Shown here: positions 40,326 to 51,637 of the stretch, in pieces
Layout of the letters: each line of letters starts with the position of its first letter
Position numbering within the stretch: the first letter of the stretch is position 1
Assembly: GCA_963693085.1 (NCBI GenBank)
Contig: OY856409.1
Span: forward strand, 1,332,512,415-1,332,576,414
DNA length: 64,000 bases
Direction of reading: 5' to 3'
Source of the DNA: Alisma plantago-aquatica
Taxonomy: Eukaryota; Streptophyta; Magnoliopsida; Alismatales; Alismataceae
Translations under genes and position numbers: made by a program
The notes under the pieces: model-generated
Databases searched by the model: none
The model's input: only the letters and a program-made list of their open reading frames with translations
What the model was told of the DNA's origin: nothing

Positions 40326-41179
40326 CAATTGGATTTATCTTCAACTCATACATATTTGATAAACATTCCTTTTTTAGAAAGTGATTAAGTATATTCTCCT
40401 TGCTTTTGCTTATACAAAACTCTTGGGTTTTATTCTAATAAAACCAAAAGTCACGAAAAGATACTACCATAATTTTATTAGGACTTGGATTTGAAAACCA
40501 GAAAGTCATTAAGGAATGCACATAACTTTATGGTGCACATTGGACAATCAGTCATTTAATCTATTCAGGAATCACTTTATCATTAACAATCTTGATTATT
40601 CTTTTATCTATATCTTTAATGCATCCCTCTAACCAATTATCCTTTTTTTAGGAATTCACCAATACCTTTTTCAAGTTATATTTATTAACTAGGACTCATT
40701 GGGATGCATTTCCCATACAAAACTTGCTCCTTTATAACATTAACTAAAACAATACCATTATCTCATGTAATATCCTTTTTCTCCCGAATTCTAGATTTCT
40801 CTTCCTTTTCATCGTTATTTTCTAGTATACTAAAAGACATATTGAAATAATGTTATTTGATTTCTCAAAATTATGTTGCCACTCTTGACTAGATAATTAC
40901 TCCTTTAATTATATAAACATTACATATCTTACTTTCTTTTTGGAAATTTGCATATTATCTCATATTTATATTAATAATTAATTCACAAAGCCATTAGCAC
41001 TTATTTGTACACTAAAACTCTTATTCCTTTGTCTTGTGCCCCAAGGTCCTATTTTCAAAGAAAATAGTTACCCCATGCCATAAAGTGGGTAGCATTATTA
41101 TTCTATCAACAATAGCATTGGGAAAAATTACAAATCAATTTATATAATTCATTTTTTATCAAAAACTGAGGATATAACA
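37932..41179 (-). mobile_element. LTR A of the second Tekay-like element (3' LTR)
   Basis: About 3,248 bp, collinear with LTR B: shared openings CCTCACTTTTCA and CAATTAAGGAAGGCC, shared end GAGGATATAAC. The middle (39.5-40.2 kb) is GC-richer and would be transcribed leader if the AT microsatellite at 40245-40325 marks the TATA position. Open frames at 39.6-40.2 kb fall in this leader and look fortuitous. Confidence 0.88.
40245..40325. repeat. (TA)n microsatellite with AAATA interruptions
   Basis: About 80 bp of TA repeats, interrupted, in LTR A. It lies at the same LTR position as the (TA)n(AG)n tract in LTR B. Confidence 0.95.
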
Positions 41180-43220
41180 TTCACCCCTCCTCAAAAGAAT
41201 TTTGTCCCCAAAATTCACACCTAGTAAAATTTAGGTGAATGAAAACCCATCTTAATATTACAACTTAGGGTTAGCAACCTTACATAGATTTCTTTAACAA
41301 CTTTTATTTATATGCAAATTCCTCACATTATTACTAAGGTTGGTATTTGAATTCAATTCAAGGTATACTCACATCCTTAATATTTATATTATATCATCCC
41401 TCAGTGATTACATTTTCATCTTTATGATTTCAATTTTACTTGGTGACTACCTTTTCACCTAGGCTTCCAACCTATTATTTGTTTATTTTCACATAAGGGT
41501 GAGGTAACACCTCAAACCCTAGATCACATCATTAAGTTCAATGTAAGGTATTCATTCTCATATGTCAATTTTAAGCATAACATGTGTCTACCCAATCTCT
41601 CTCCCTCATAATGAGATGAAATAAGCATTTTACTGCAACCCAAATACAATGTTCAACCTATTCCAAGAGCAGAGATGGTGTATCCACATATTATCTCAAA
41701 ATTTCACATTTTAAATTGAATCATTCTTACAAGATTCTAAACCATACATGCTTTTAATTCTACAATTTTCTTATATTTCATGGAATCAAATGCCCTTTTC
41801 ACTCTTGAGTTTGTACACAACTCCTTCCATTATTGCATGACTTCTTCTATCTTTTATGTTTACACCTCAGGTATTATGAGCCTTAGCCACTTCCTTGAGG
41901 TCTCTAGGGGTATAGGTATTTTTGGAGTGATCTCATCCTTATGCATCTAACGAGTGCCTCTCACATTAACCCATTGGACACATGAACATCATGAAGGTGG
42001 ACAATCTCTTAGGAGACGAGCCTTAGGCAAACATAGTTGTTACCTCCTGACCAGATGGTCTTGTGCATTCAGGGTATAATCAACTCCTAATCCCATCGGT
42101 CCTATGCACATTTAATACTCCCTATTTGAACTTAGGATTGACTTAGGTCTCTAACCTTCCCAAGGATTTACCAAAAGAAAAATATTTTCATATGTAATTA
42201 TTTAAACTAGATTTCCTCCATCTCTTATGATGCTCATTATTCACTTTATGTCCCCTTATTGAGCTCACAGAGACTTTCATTTTTGGGCTTGGTCTCATAC
42301 TATCAGCCACTTCCATAGTGACTTTTCCTCATGTTCCTCAGAGATGGCATACTTGGGTTCAAAGAATCATACTCAATATATGTACTTTCATATTTTATAT
42401 CCTTAACTTTCCACCCTTTAGGTTACAGTTAAAGTTACTTCAATCATTAAATTGATATAGTCAACTTACCTTTCTAGGGAAGGTCCTAACCTAGGGTTCC
42501 CTCTTGTCTCATAGGAGGAGGTTAGGCTATCTATCCACAACCTAACCCTATAGGTCTAGGGTTTGCCTCCCCCATAGGTCCTTTCCCACTCTTGGGTTGA
42601 CCCACCCTTGGTCGGGACACTAACCCTAAAAGTTGAACTAAGGATTTCATATCATCATCTTTTTTTTTTAATTATGCAACCTCAATAAGCATTTTTGATA
42701 TAACCTCACCACCCTAATCCTCTTTTCTCAATGGTGTCTTCTCTAAGGGGATCCTATTTATGGGGAACTCTCTCTAAGGGTTTGGTCCCTACAGTGGACA
42801 TCAGTCATCCTTATGTGATGACTCTGTTCACCCCATGCTTGCTTTTTAACTCACTAGAGATTGATATAGGGTTTGAGCAGGTTGCATCCACAAAATGTGT
42901 TATTCATAGGTTGCTTATGTTTCTTAAGATTTTTATCATTAATGTCTTGTTCCACATGCACATATGAATGTAAGACTGAGTCACCTATCTCATTTACTTA
43001 CATTTTTCTTATTCCTTTTTAAGGTTCATATGGGTAGTGTTCTGTATCAGCATACTACTCTCATTCCCCATAATTAGGGTTTTGGGTTCGGGTTAGAGAC
43101 TACACCCTACCTCTTAGGGTTTGTATGTCTCTTGACCCCTTAGCGTTCTTCTAAAACAACACTAGACCCATCTATAGTTTACCCTTACAACTCATAAAAC
43201 CAATTTTCTTTAGTTCATCA

Positions 43221-43346
43221 TTATTTCTGCATTGCATGCACATTGTTATTCCACATTGCATGCATATTATTATTTCCATATTTACATGTACATTATTATT
43301 TCCAAATTACATGTACATTATTATTATCGCATTATATGTACATTAA
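43221..43346. repeat. 25-bp minisatellite, about five units
   Basis: Units of 25-26 bp start near 43221, 43246, 43271, 43297 and 43322. Each has a form of TTATTTCC, then ATTACATGTACAT. Units drift from GCATGCACAT to ACATGTACAT. Confidence 0.85.
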
Positions 43347-43700
43347 TTGGTGGAGGATGCCTTAATCCTACTTATTCTAAAAAAACATAACTTTAGACGT
43401 TGTGGGAAGTTCCTTTTATGGTTTATTAAGAAAGAGGATGAGAAGTGAATTAATCAAAATGAGAAGAAAACCTAAAGGTATTTTACTTTGGGAAATTTTT
43501 TTTGACTTTGTCTAGGTAGGATGCACATGCCTGAGTGTCCTCGTAAGCTAAATAGCGGTGTGGAGAAAACTTTTTCTAGCCCCTGAGTCGTGGTCCCTTC
43601 TAGACACCATTGTATTAAGAAAATGCCCCCATAGTTCCCTCATATTTCTACAAATTACTTGAAATTATAAACTATTAAATATTATTTGAAAAATATGTGT

Positions 43701-43711
43701 CTTTGATACCA
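43701..43711 (-). promoter_or_regulatory. primer binding site, tRNA-Met type
   Basis: The minus strand reads TGGTATCAAAG, one transition from TGGTATCAGAG, two bases inside the LTR B edge. It is placed as expected for the 5' LTR of a minus-strand element. Confidence 0.75.
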
Positions 43712-43713
43712 AA

Positions 43714-45970
43714 TGTAATGACCTCACTTTTCAGTGACCACCAATTAAGGAAGGCCTTAATGTTGAGAATCATTACGTACAATTTCCTGAGGATCTATAT
43801 TTAGCAAATAACACAAAATATTAAATAATTTCATTAATTCAAATATATTGTCTACATGATGCCTAAATGAATTTTCACCATGATAATTACACTATATGAG
43901 AATAAGTATATATCTAATCCTCTTTACAAGTTAACTATACAGTCTTCAAATAATTTCATTTGTCCATTAAATCTTGATATCATCTTATCTAGCATGTACC
44001 TAAAATGCTATGAAACAAAACACTGTCAATATATCAAGATATACTGGTATGTGGGGGAAACAAAATATTCATATGTAGGTGTAACAACATAATCATCCAT
44101 AGCAACAATTATGATTATAAAATTGAACATGCATTTTCTTTCTAACTTCTCAACTTAATCTTTGTGGTACACTCCCTCTCTGGAGTACTCAATGTAAGGA
44201 ACCCTCTCTCTAGGGTTTATTCTGTACACTGGACTTCTCAAAACCTTATCGTTCATGGGCTTGGTTTGTTATGGCCTTCCTTTCCCAACCTGGCCTCATA
44301 ATAACCATCATGACTTGGCTTGGCCTTATTGGTAATCCACCTATCTAGGGAAGATCACCCATCACCATAGTGACATTTCATACATCCCACATGGATCACT
44401 TAAATCCACAAGAGATAGTTGAGCAAGTTATACTTATATAACGTGATAGCCATGTTGACTTTATAGATTACATGAAGTATATAAATAATCAACATTTTAT
44501 TTGCAACCAATTCGTAAAACCTCGAAAAACTACAGAAGTCGTTTAAGTTGAGTAGTCATAGGTGTAACCACATACATTTTGTAGAATCATCCTGACTATC
44601 ATACAATATATACTTCATGCATATTCAATCAATCCAATCAACAAACCCAAGAAATTCAATAGTAATCTATACGTATGTACATCATAAAGTATCACCATCA
44701 CATTATTCACATGAATCACATTAAACGCTACTCGGTCCTAATCTAGAGTTTAGTTTCCTTGGTATCAGGTTAAAATTAGAGTTATGTTTGATACTCTAGT
44801 CCCATGCCTATTGATCTAATAACTCAAGAAACCTAATTCATATTAAGTGTCGCAATGATGATCAAATCTACCATATTATTACATTAGGAACTCTCATATC
44901 AGATTAGTCACATTAAGGTTATAGCAAGTTACATTATTTATGTTTAAGATCTTAATTACACATCTTAAGAATATCCCACTCTAGAAAACCTAGTTTCTCA
45001 TCAATATGACCATAACCATGTTAAACTACCATTATAGTCCACAATATCAGATAATAGCATAAAGGATAGGTTTTTAACATATTCGACATGTTAATATTCA
45101 AAATTGGGGTTTTATGCTTTACTCACTTTCTGATCAAACTTCATATATAACATGTCTTCATCCCAGCTAACAATAATTACTTATGACTTTTACACGATGA
45201 GCATTAGTTTGACCAATTGAAAGATGACACTTCAGCTAGAATGATATTTTCAATCGTTCAAAATTTGACTAGCTTAAGTCATGGAAAGACCTTCGTGCCC
45301 CCTAAGACTTGAACACGCATCGAGGGCACTCACATCATATTCCTCTATTTCTCATTCTCGTCGTGTAGGGTGAGTCTATCTCCTGTATGGGTGTGGACGT
45401 GCACAAACCATCCTTGACAAAGCCAATCAAAACACCCCCAATGCCACCCACCAAAGTTTCGCCCCCTCTCCTTTGCCGTTGTAGGTCCCTGGTCTGCCTA
45501 GCCCCTTGCTTGTGTGCTTTCTACAATGACCATGGTGACTAGGGAGAAAAGATATGCATCTACCAGTATCACAACACTGCTGCCACAACAACCACTTAGT
45601 TGTCTTCGAGGCGGAGACCACCCACCAGTGGTTGCCTTTGAGACTCAAGTAGGACCTTATTAGGAGGGGAAAAAGCATCCCTCGAGATGCCTTGGTGATG
45701 TGTAGTGGGGAGAGAGAAGAAGAAGTTGCGTCATCATAGGGGAGCCGAAGGGAGTATTTAGTAGGATACTTACGACATGGATGGACGATGGGAATAGAGC
45801 CCTCGTAACCGGCCATGGAGCAAAGCTACAACTGTGCTCTTTCAACCAAACCCAGGCTTGTGGAGGGTTCTCCTATCAAGAACCCTAGATTCATAGGGGA
45901 CAGAAGGCACATAGCTATGACGAGGAGAAAGTCATGTACATCCATGAAGGCTTTGAGTATTCCATCATTG

Positions 45971-46038
<68 letters not shown>

Positions 46039-46900
46039 TTAGGTGTATCGATTAGTTAGATTTGTCATCAAGTCATATGTAGTTGGTAAAACATCCCTTT
46101 TTAGAAAGTGATTAAGTATATTCTCATTGCTTCTCTAATAAAAAAACTCTTAGATTTTATTTTAACAAAACCAAAAGTCACAAAAAGATACTACCATAAT
46201 TTTATTAGGACTTGGATCTAACAACCAAAAAGTCATAAAGAAATGCACATAACTTTATGGTGCACATTGGATAATTGGTCATTTAAACTATTCAGGAATC
46301 ACTTTATCATTGATAGTCTAGATTATTCTTTTATCTCTCTCTTTAATGTATTCATCTAACCAATTATCCTTATTTCAAGGAATTCACCAATACTCTTTTC
46401 AAGTTATATTAATTAGTTGGAATTCATTGGGATGTCTTTACTATAAAAAAACTTGCTTCTTCTAAACGTTAATAAAACGATACTCTTATCTCACAAAATA
46501 TCCCTTTCCTACCAAATTCTAGAGTTTTCTTCCTTTTCACCATTATTTTCTAGTATACCAAATCATATTAAAATAATGTTATTTGATTGCTCAAACATTA
46601 TGTTGCCACTTTTGTCCACATAATTACTTTATTTATCTAAACATCACATATCTTATTTTCTTTTTGGAAACTTGTATATTGTCTTATATTGTATTATTCA
46701 TTAATTCACAAAGCCATTAATACTTATTTGTACACAAAAGCTCTTATCCTTTGTCTTGTACCCCAAGGTCCTATTTTCAAATCAAATAGTTGCACCCATT
46801 CCAAAAAGTGGGTAGCATTATTATTCTATCAATAATAGCATTGGAAAAATTACAAATCAATTTATATATTTTAATTTTTATCAAAATTGAGGATATAACT
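43714..46900 (-). mobile_element. LTR B of the second Tekay-like element (5' LTR)
   Basis: About 3,187 bp, collinear with LTR A. It lacks a stretch present in LTR A around 39,310-39,410 (after the TGCTTTA/ACTCACTTTC join near 45,120). The outer terminus is ATAACT rather than ATAACA. Confidence 0.88.
45973..46036. repeat. (TA)n(AG)n compound microsatellite
   Basis: About 32 bp of TA followed by about 32 bp of AG, inside LTR B at the position where LTR A has only TA. Confidence 0.95.
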
Positions 46901-47214
46901 AACAATCTACAATTGAAAAGTTAGTTTATTTTTGTACATAAAAGAGATTGTGGATATGATTCCTATGAGGAAGAAGAGGTCGTAGGGACCCATATACAAA
47001 CACTTCCAACTCTTTCAACTTGTAATCCGACAAATGAGTTTGCATACATGCATGATGTTTGGCTATCAAATTGGACATAATTTTTTCTATAACCACCAAT
47101 GATTAGCATATCTCAATTTTCATTTGGTCCTGCTGAACCACACTCTACCATATGAAATCCTACAGGTACCCATGCTCAATACAGGTATGCTCCCCCAACA
47201 CAACCCACTTAAGA

Positions 47215-47400
47215 TCATTTTTAATTTTCTTATTATGCCCGAGCCCACTGACCAAGGCTCTAGTAGAGTTTAAGGAATGACGACTAGCACCACATACCAC
47301 CACTAGTATTGGTTGCACACTTTGTCCTCATTCAAGAAAAACCCATGATCAACTTCCTGATATGTCACCCATATGAGGCCTCAAAATCTAAGATGTTACA
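47215..47400 (-). mobile_element. gypsy LTR 5' end fragment with polypurine-like flank
   Basis: On the minus strand the segment begins TGTAACATCTTAG, a Tekay-type LTR start, directly preceded by GACTGGAGGAAA, which resembles a polypurine tract. Downstream words (GGGTGAC, GAGGACAAAGTGTGCA) are of the kind found in such LTRs. No partner LTR is recognised, and its other edge may be near 46,900. It could be a fragment nested against LTR B. Confidence 0.4.
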
Positions 47401-48811
47401 TTTCCTCCAGTCAACTTCATTACATTGCTTATCATTTCCATTTTGATAGAGAACCTATTTTATTTGAAGCTTATTCACTCAATGATGTAGAGTAATTGAA
47501 TTGTGATCAAACTATAGCACATTACAAAAAAAATATATGGGCGTAGACCCAGATGTGGATGAATTGCTTGACACTCTATGAGAGGTTTAACTTTATTTAT
47601 GTGGCAGTGTTGTGTTTGTTTTTTAAGTATGTTGTCTAGTGAGCTAATTTTCTTCTGAAAGTAATTTAACTAGCCTTGCATTTATGTATTTTTTGGCCTT
47701 GATTTAATAAGATACAATTTTTTTTACAGCTCTAGGTACCAAACCTTATCATATCATTTTTATACCTATAAGGAGTCATTTTATTCATCATATACTCCTG
47801 CATCAGGCAAAGAGAAAATGTTTACATTAGTGTGGAACAACGTTGAGTCTTTCCCAAACAAGTTGGAGGCAAACTCGGGCCATTGTGTTCACTTACCAAA
47901 CTCTCACATTGCTTCCTTTCTCATCTATTTTGTTTGGCCCCCCATCTAGCTAGTGTTCAACATTTTTTTTGTTTCTTAACATGACTAAAATGATGAAATT
48001 TGTTTTTAAACTACATTAATATATTTATCAATCATTTTATTATTAAGAATTAGTATTTTATTCACTTGGTATATTACAATGGGTGTTATTCTTGCCACTA
48101 GGGGGATCATGTCGAGGGGAAGTTTTTAGGTTTCTTTTCTCTGCCCACATTTCCTCTTTTATTTTGAGAAAGGAGGACAAGGAAACAGATTATGAGGAAA
48201 TATTTTTTCACCACAAATATCTAGAATCTATATAATTTTGATTTTAGTTATAACACACAAGATATCAATTATTTTATATTCTTGGTCAAGAGAGAACATT
48301 TTGATGAAGTTAATGTTCAAAGTGCATCATCTACTAGAGATAAAACTATAGTTACTAACTTTATGGATGAAATATATTATATTTTTATGACATAAATAGT
48401 TATATATTATAGACTTTGAATTAATAAAGGACTTGGCATGAACTTAAACTCAATCTATAAATTCATTTGATCACATTTTTAGTCATATAATAATTGTCAT
48501 AATAAAAATGGGTAGTCAGTGGCCCAACATTATACAAAGTTGTTTGATGAACTACGTATTTCCTACTAATGTTTTTATAACTATATAATTAAGGATCTAC
48601 AAGAACATATGCTTTGAAAAACAATTGAATTTGACTTATAACATGAAAGAAAATTCAATTTTATTTAAAAGCATTGTAAATTTTTTAAAATGTCCATTTA
48701 TTTTATATCTTATAGGAAGAATAATGTTGATATCCACTAATTTTTTTTCTCATGACTACATCCATAGGAAGCAATAGAAATGACTATCTTTTATTAATTA
48801 ATATTTTAGAG
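47401..48811. other. no recognisable feature
   Basis: AT-rich sequence with short chance frames only. No repeat or domain was recognised. Confidence 0.5.
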
Positions 48812-49042
48812 GCAAAATTCTCTATGGGAGTGAATGTTGGGCGGTGAATAAATAAGGTCTCAACAAGATAAACATGGAAGACATGCGTATATTGAGAAGG
48901 ATGTGTGGAGACAAGAAAAGATCGCTTGAGAAATGACTATATTAGGAATAAAGTAGGGGTGGTGAGTATTGAGGACAAGTTGTGCGAGGACTGACTCAGA
49001 TGGTATGGACATGTGAAACACGGCTTGACTAACACACCCATA

Positions 49043-49043
<1 letters not shown>
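48812..49043 (+). pseudogene. RTE-like LINE, fragment of reverse transcriptase C-terminal region
   Basis: The plus strand reads ILYGSECWAVNK, a stop, GLNKINMEDMRILRRMCG, then after a frameshift RNKVGVVSIEDKL and LRWYGHVKHG. This series is diagnostic of the region after the polymerase domain in plant RTE/L1-like LINEs. Its direct continuation is found 1.4 kb downstream at 50441, so the LINE is split by later sequence. It is not functional. Confidence 0.8.

Positions 49044-49044
<1 letters not shown>

Positions 49045-49096
<52 letters not shown>
49045..49096. repeat. (TA)n microsatellite
   Basis: About 26 uninterrupted TA repeats, immediately after the LINE fragment breaks off. Confidence 0.95.
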
Positions 49097-49097
<1 letters not shown>

Positions 49098-49189
49098 CAT
49101 ACATGATATCTTAATTAAAAAAGAAAATAAAAATAGTAATACGTCCTCACTGGGGCATTGCTCGAGGAAATACATTTGTTTTTAAAGTA

Positions 49190-49257
49190 GCAATACGTCT
49201 TCCGAGGGAACATTTTGGCCCACTGATAATAATACATCCTCTTTGGAGACGTATTGC
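49190..49257. repeat. 11-bp perfect inverted repeat
   Basis: GCAATACGTCT at 49190-49200 pairs with AGACGTATTGC at 49247-49257, with a 46-nt loop. A third related copy (AATACGTCCTC) lies near 49,138. Confidence 0.7.
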
Positions 49258-49755
49258 CTTAGAAACATGCCATTTTAGAAATTAATTTGTGAATCGTACC
49301 ATTTTGGTAATTAAAATGTCCAAACATGTTATTTTGGTTTTTTGACCGGTAATCAATTATGGAAACTCATAGTCTACCAACACTGAACTTATAGTTTCAC
49401 GGGAGTCCTCGAGAATGTCTGCAATATTGCTACCCCAGCAGGCTAGTCAGCTGCCGGCTTTGACGAACTGAAAGGGACGGATGGCATCAATATGGTGGAC
49501 TGTCAAAGACGTGCACTATTGACTCAGGTTGATTGTCCTTAAATCTTATAACCCAATCTTATAACCCAACCATCTGCATACACTACGTGCAGTTTTGAGA
49601 AAGCAGAACCATCAAATTTGAAGAATTCTTGTGAAACAAAAGCCAACACAAAGTTAGCTGTATATTTGGATTTGTCCATTTAACGCAACAAACCTATTGG
49701 CCTCACCCATGGCCGGATGGCATCCCTACTCCGATAATTACTATATTTATAATTA

Positions 49756-49786
49756 CTAGTGAACCCACACGTGCACATGCACGTGT
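49756..49786 (-). mobile_element. possible Helitron 3' terminus
   Basis: On the minus strand a hairpin with arms ACACGTGC and GCACGTGT (plus 49767-49774 and 49779-49786) is followed by seven bases and then CTAG, with a T beyond it. A hairpin just before CTRR followed by T is the standard Helitron 3' end. A matching 5' TC end preceded by A was not found, so the call rests on this end alone. Confidence 0.35.
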
Positions 49787-49790
49787 CATA

Positions 49791-50432
49791 TCACACGTAA
49801 TGGATTTAAAATGCATGAGTGTAGTATATGAAACCTTCATATAGAAATTTTCATTTAATTATCAAATGTGATTAAAAGTAGACCTTGATGTTTCGAAGAA
49901 AAATGAATATGGAGAAATTCATGTAGGTTAAATGTAGTAAAAAATTAGATGGTTATTTCACTGTCATCTCGTTTTATTCTTTGGATTTAAAGCGACATTA
50001 GTGTGGCATGGATTCAACCTTATAAAAATAACAAAATAAAATATACATTCACATTTGTGAATTTTCCATGTGGAAACGTTATGTTTTAGTTCAGTTATAT
50101 ACAAAAATGCATGTTTTATGTGATTTTTTTATCATTTGGTATCACACACAATGGAATTAGAATCCATAAGTGTAGTATATACAACCTTCATATAGAAATT
50201 TTTGTTTAATTATTAAATGTGATTAAAAATAGTCCTGGATGTTTTGAACCAAAATGATAAGGGGAATTTCATGTAGGTAAAAAATAGCCAGAAAATTTTT
50301 ATGGTTATTTTAGTGTCATCTCATTTTATTCTTTGGAGTTAAAGCAACATTAGTGTAGCATGTATTCAACCTTATAACAATAACGATACAAAATATATCA
50401 CATTTGTAAATTTTCCATGCAGAAATGTTGTG
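49791..50432. repeat. imperfect tandem duplication, about 350-bp period
   Basis: Copy 1 (49791-50083) and copy 2 (50142-50432) both run from TCACAC, then GTGTAGTATAT, CTTCATATAGAAATTTT and TTTTATTCTTTGGA, to ATTTTCCATG and GAAA(C/T)GTT. They are separated by a spacer of about 58 bp. Many differences are transitions. The pair lies between the two halves of the split LINE and next to the Helitron-like end. Confidence 0.85.
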
Positions 50433-50440
50433 TCAGAATT

Positions 50441-50530
50441 TGACCCATGATAGAGCTAAATGGAAATGAAGGATACATGTAGCTGACCCCAATATAGTTG
50501 GGACTAAGGCTTAGAGATGATGATGATGAT
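50441..50530 (+). pseudogene. RTE-like LINE, 3' end with ATG-repeat tail
   Basis: It reads DRAKWK, then after a stop RIHVADPNIVGTKA and a stop. A 3' tail follows, AGGCTTAGA and then GATGATGATGATGAT. This is the usual C-terminus and short-repeat tail of plant RTE-type LINEs. It continues the fragment that breaks at 49043, in the same orientation. Confidence 0.8.
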
Positions 50531-51632
50531 TTAGAAGAAAAATTCATTTTCAGTGGATTTTTAGGTTAGTAGAATTCTTGGTTGAATTCATAGTTCAACC
50601 TAGATGGGCTCATCCAAACACTTAGTTAAACTAGGAGATATTTTAGAAGCAAATAAACTCATGGATATCTCTCAATCCAACTCTTCACTTGACAGGGTTC
50701 ATCTTATTTGGAATATAGCTCAGACGAAGGGTAGTAAAAGTTAACTAAATTTAACTTCCTATTGTTAATTTGAATTGATACATTTTTCCAAACCTGTCAA
50801 GTTATAGTTTGAGTGAAGTACATCTTAATCAAGGTATATTTGGACTTAGGATTATAACCATATTTGGGTTCCTAACTTCAGTTTTAAGTCAATCCAATGA
50901 CTCTATTACCAAGGACGCTCCTAGAATCTCAAATTTTCTTATGTAGTCTAATTCAATTCCATTCCTATATATAGGGACCATATTTGATTACATGATATAC
51001 ACTTTAGTAATAAAATACATTGAGGAATGAATAAAGAGATATTGTGCCTTCATAATCCATATTCCTACTAAAGTAGAGCTTCTTATTTTACTTAAATATT
51101 TCCCATCTTTTGGGGAATCTCATCAGTGAATCCTTTGTGATTTAAATGGTATTCTAATTCTCACAACCCCTTCCTTAATTAGTTTGGTTCATAACATATT
51201 TTATTCCCTTTGTTAATGTGCTTATTAATCCAAAATCCTACTTTTGTCTATGAATTATTGTAGTATCAGAATTAGTATAATTATTTCTTTGTTGTAATCT
51301 TGACAGATTGGAGCAATTTTAATACATTTATACTAAAATAGAATTCATAAGGAACTCACACCACCTCCAGACCTGACTTAGAACTAAACTAGATAGAATA
51401 AACCCTTATTCACTCGAGTAGGACGTGCACAATCCCGTACACGTTGAGTCTCAGTCCAAAGTCCAATCCAAATTTCCTAACATCAGACATGACATGTTTT
51501 ACTCTATCCAAGATGTGATTTCCCATAAAGACAACATTTAGATTTAACACTCATGGACACACCATGCTTCTTTGAAGCATATTTTGTCCCATCATAATAT
51601 AAATTATCCAAGCTAACTGAAGCACATTATGT
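50531..51632. other. no firmly recognised feature; possible eroded LTR
   Basis: CTATATATAGGG near 50,970 followed by AATAAAATACATTG near 51,010 resembles a Copia LTR promoter and leader. TAGTATCAGAAT near 51,270 is a weak match to a tRNA-Met primer site. Without LTR ends or a partner copy I do not call it. Confidence 0.3.
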
Positions 51633-51637
51633 CCCGT

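Larger units (their letters stand above)
41180..43713 (-). mobile_element. non-coding interior of the second Tekay-like element
   Basis: 2,534 bp between the LTRs. Next to LTR A is the polypurine-type tract (41180-41210, minus strand). Next to LTR B is the primer site. No translated motif of gag, protease, reverse transcriptase or integrase is visible in any frame. The block 43536-43611 resembles 12813-12888 in the tandem array. A 25-bp minisatellite lies at 43221-43346. Confidence 0.8.
37932..46900 (-). mobile_element. second non-autonomous Tekay/Del-like LTR element
   Basis: Two long direct repeats (37932-41179 and 43714-46900) flank a 2.5-kb interior. On the minus strand the LTR starts TGTTATATCCTC and ends TTACA. 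The interior starts with a tRNA-Met-type primer site at 43711-43701. It ends with GGGGACAAAATTC and GAGGAGGGGTGAA next to the 3' LTR, a form typical of Tekay/Del polypurine tracts. No gag or pol remains. I could not match a target duplication (GAGAA on the left, AACAA on the right), so an edge is damaged or the copy is recombinant. Confidence 0.85.

Noticed and set aside
37927..46905. Target duplication for the second Tekay-like element
   Set aside because: The flanks GAGAA and AACAA do not match and the outer base of LTR B is changed, so no duplication is claimed.
47215..47400. 5S rDNA-derived segment (GGGTGAC with TCAGGAAGT)
   Set aside because: Only a short word resembles the 5S gene and its promoter elements are absent, so the LTR-end reading is simpler.
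50960..51280. Possible Copia LTR end with primer site TAGTATCAGAAT
   Set aside because: There are two or more mismatches in the primer site, no LTR termini and no partner LTR. Kept only as a note on the interval.
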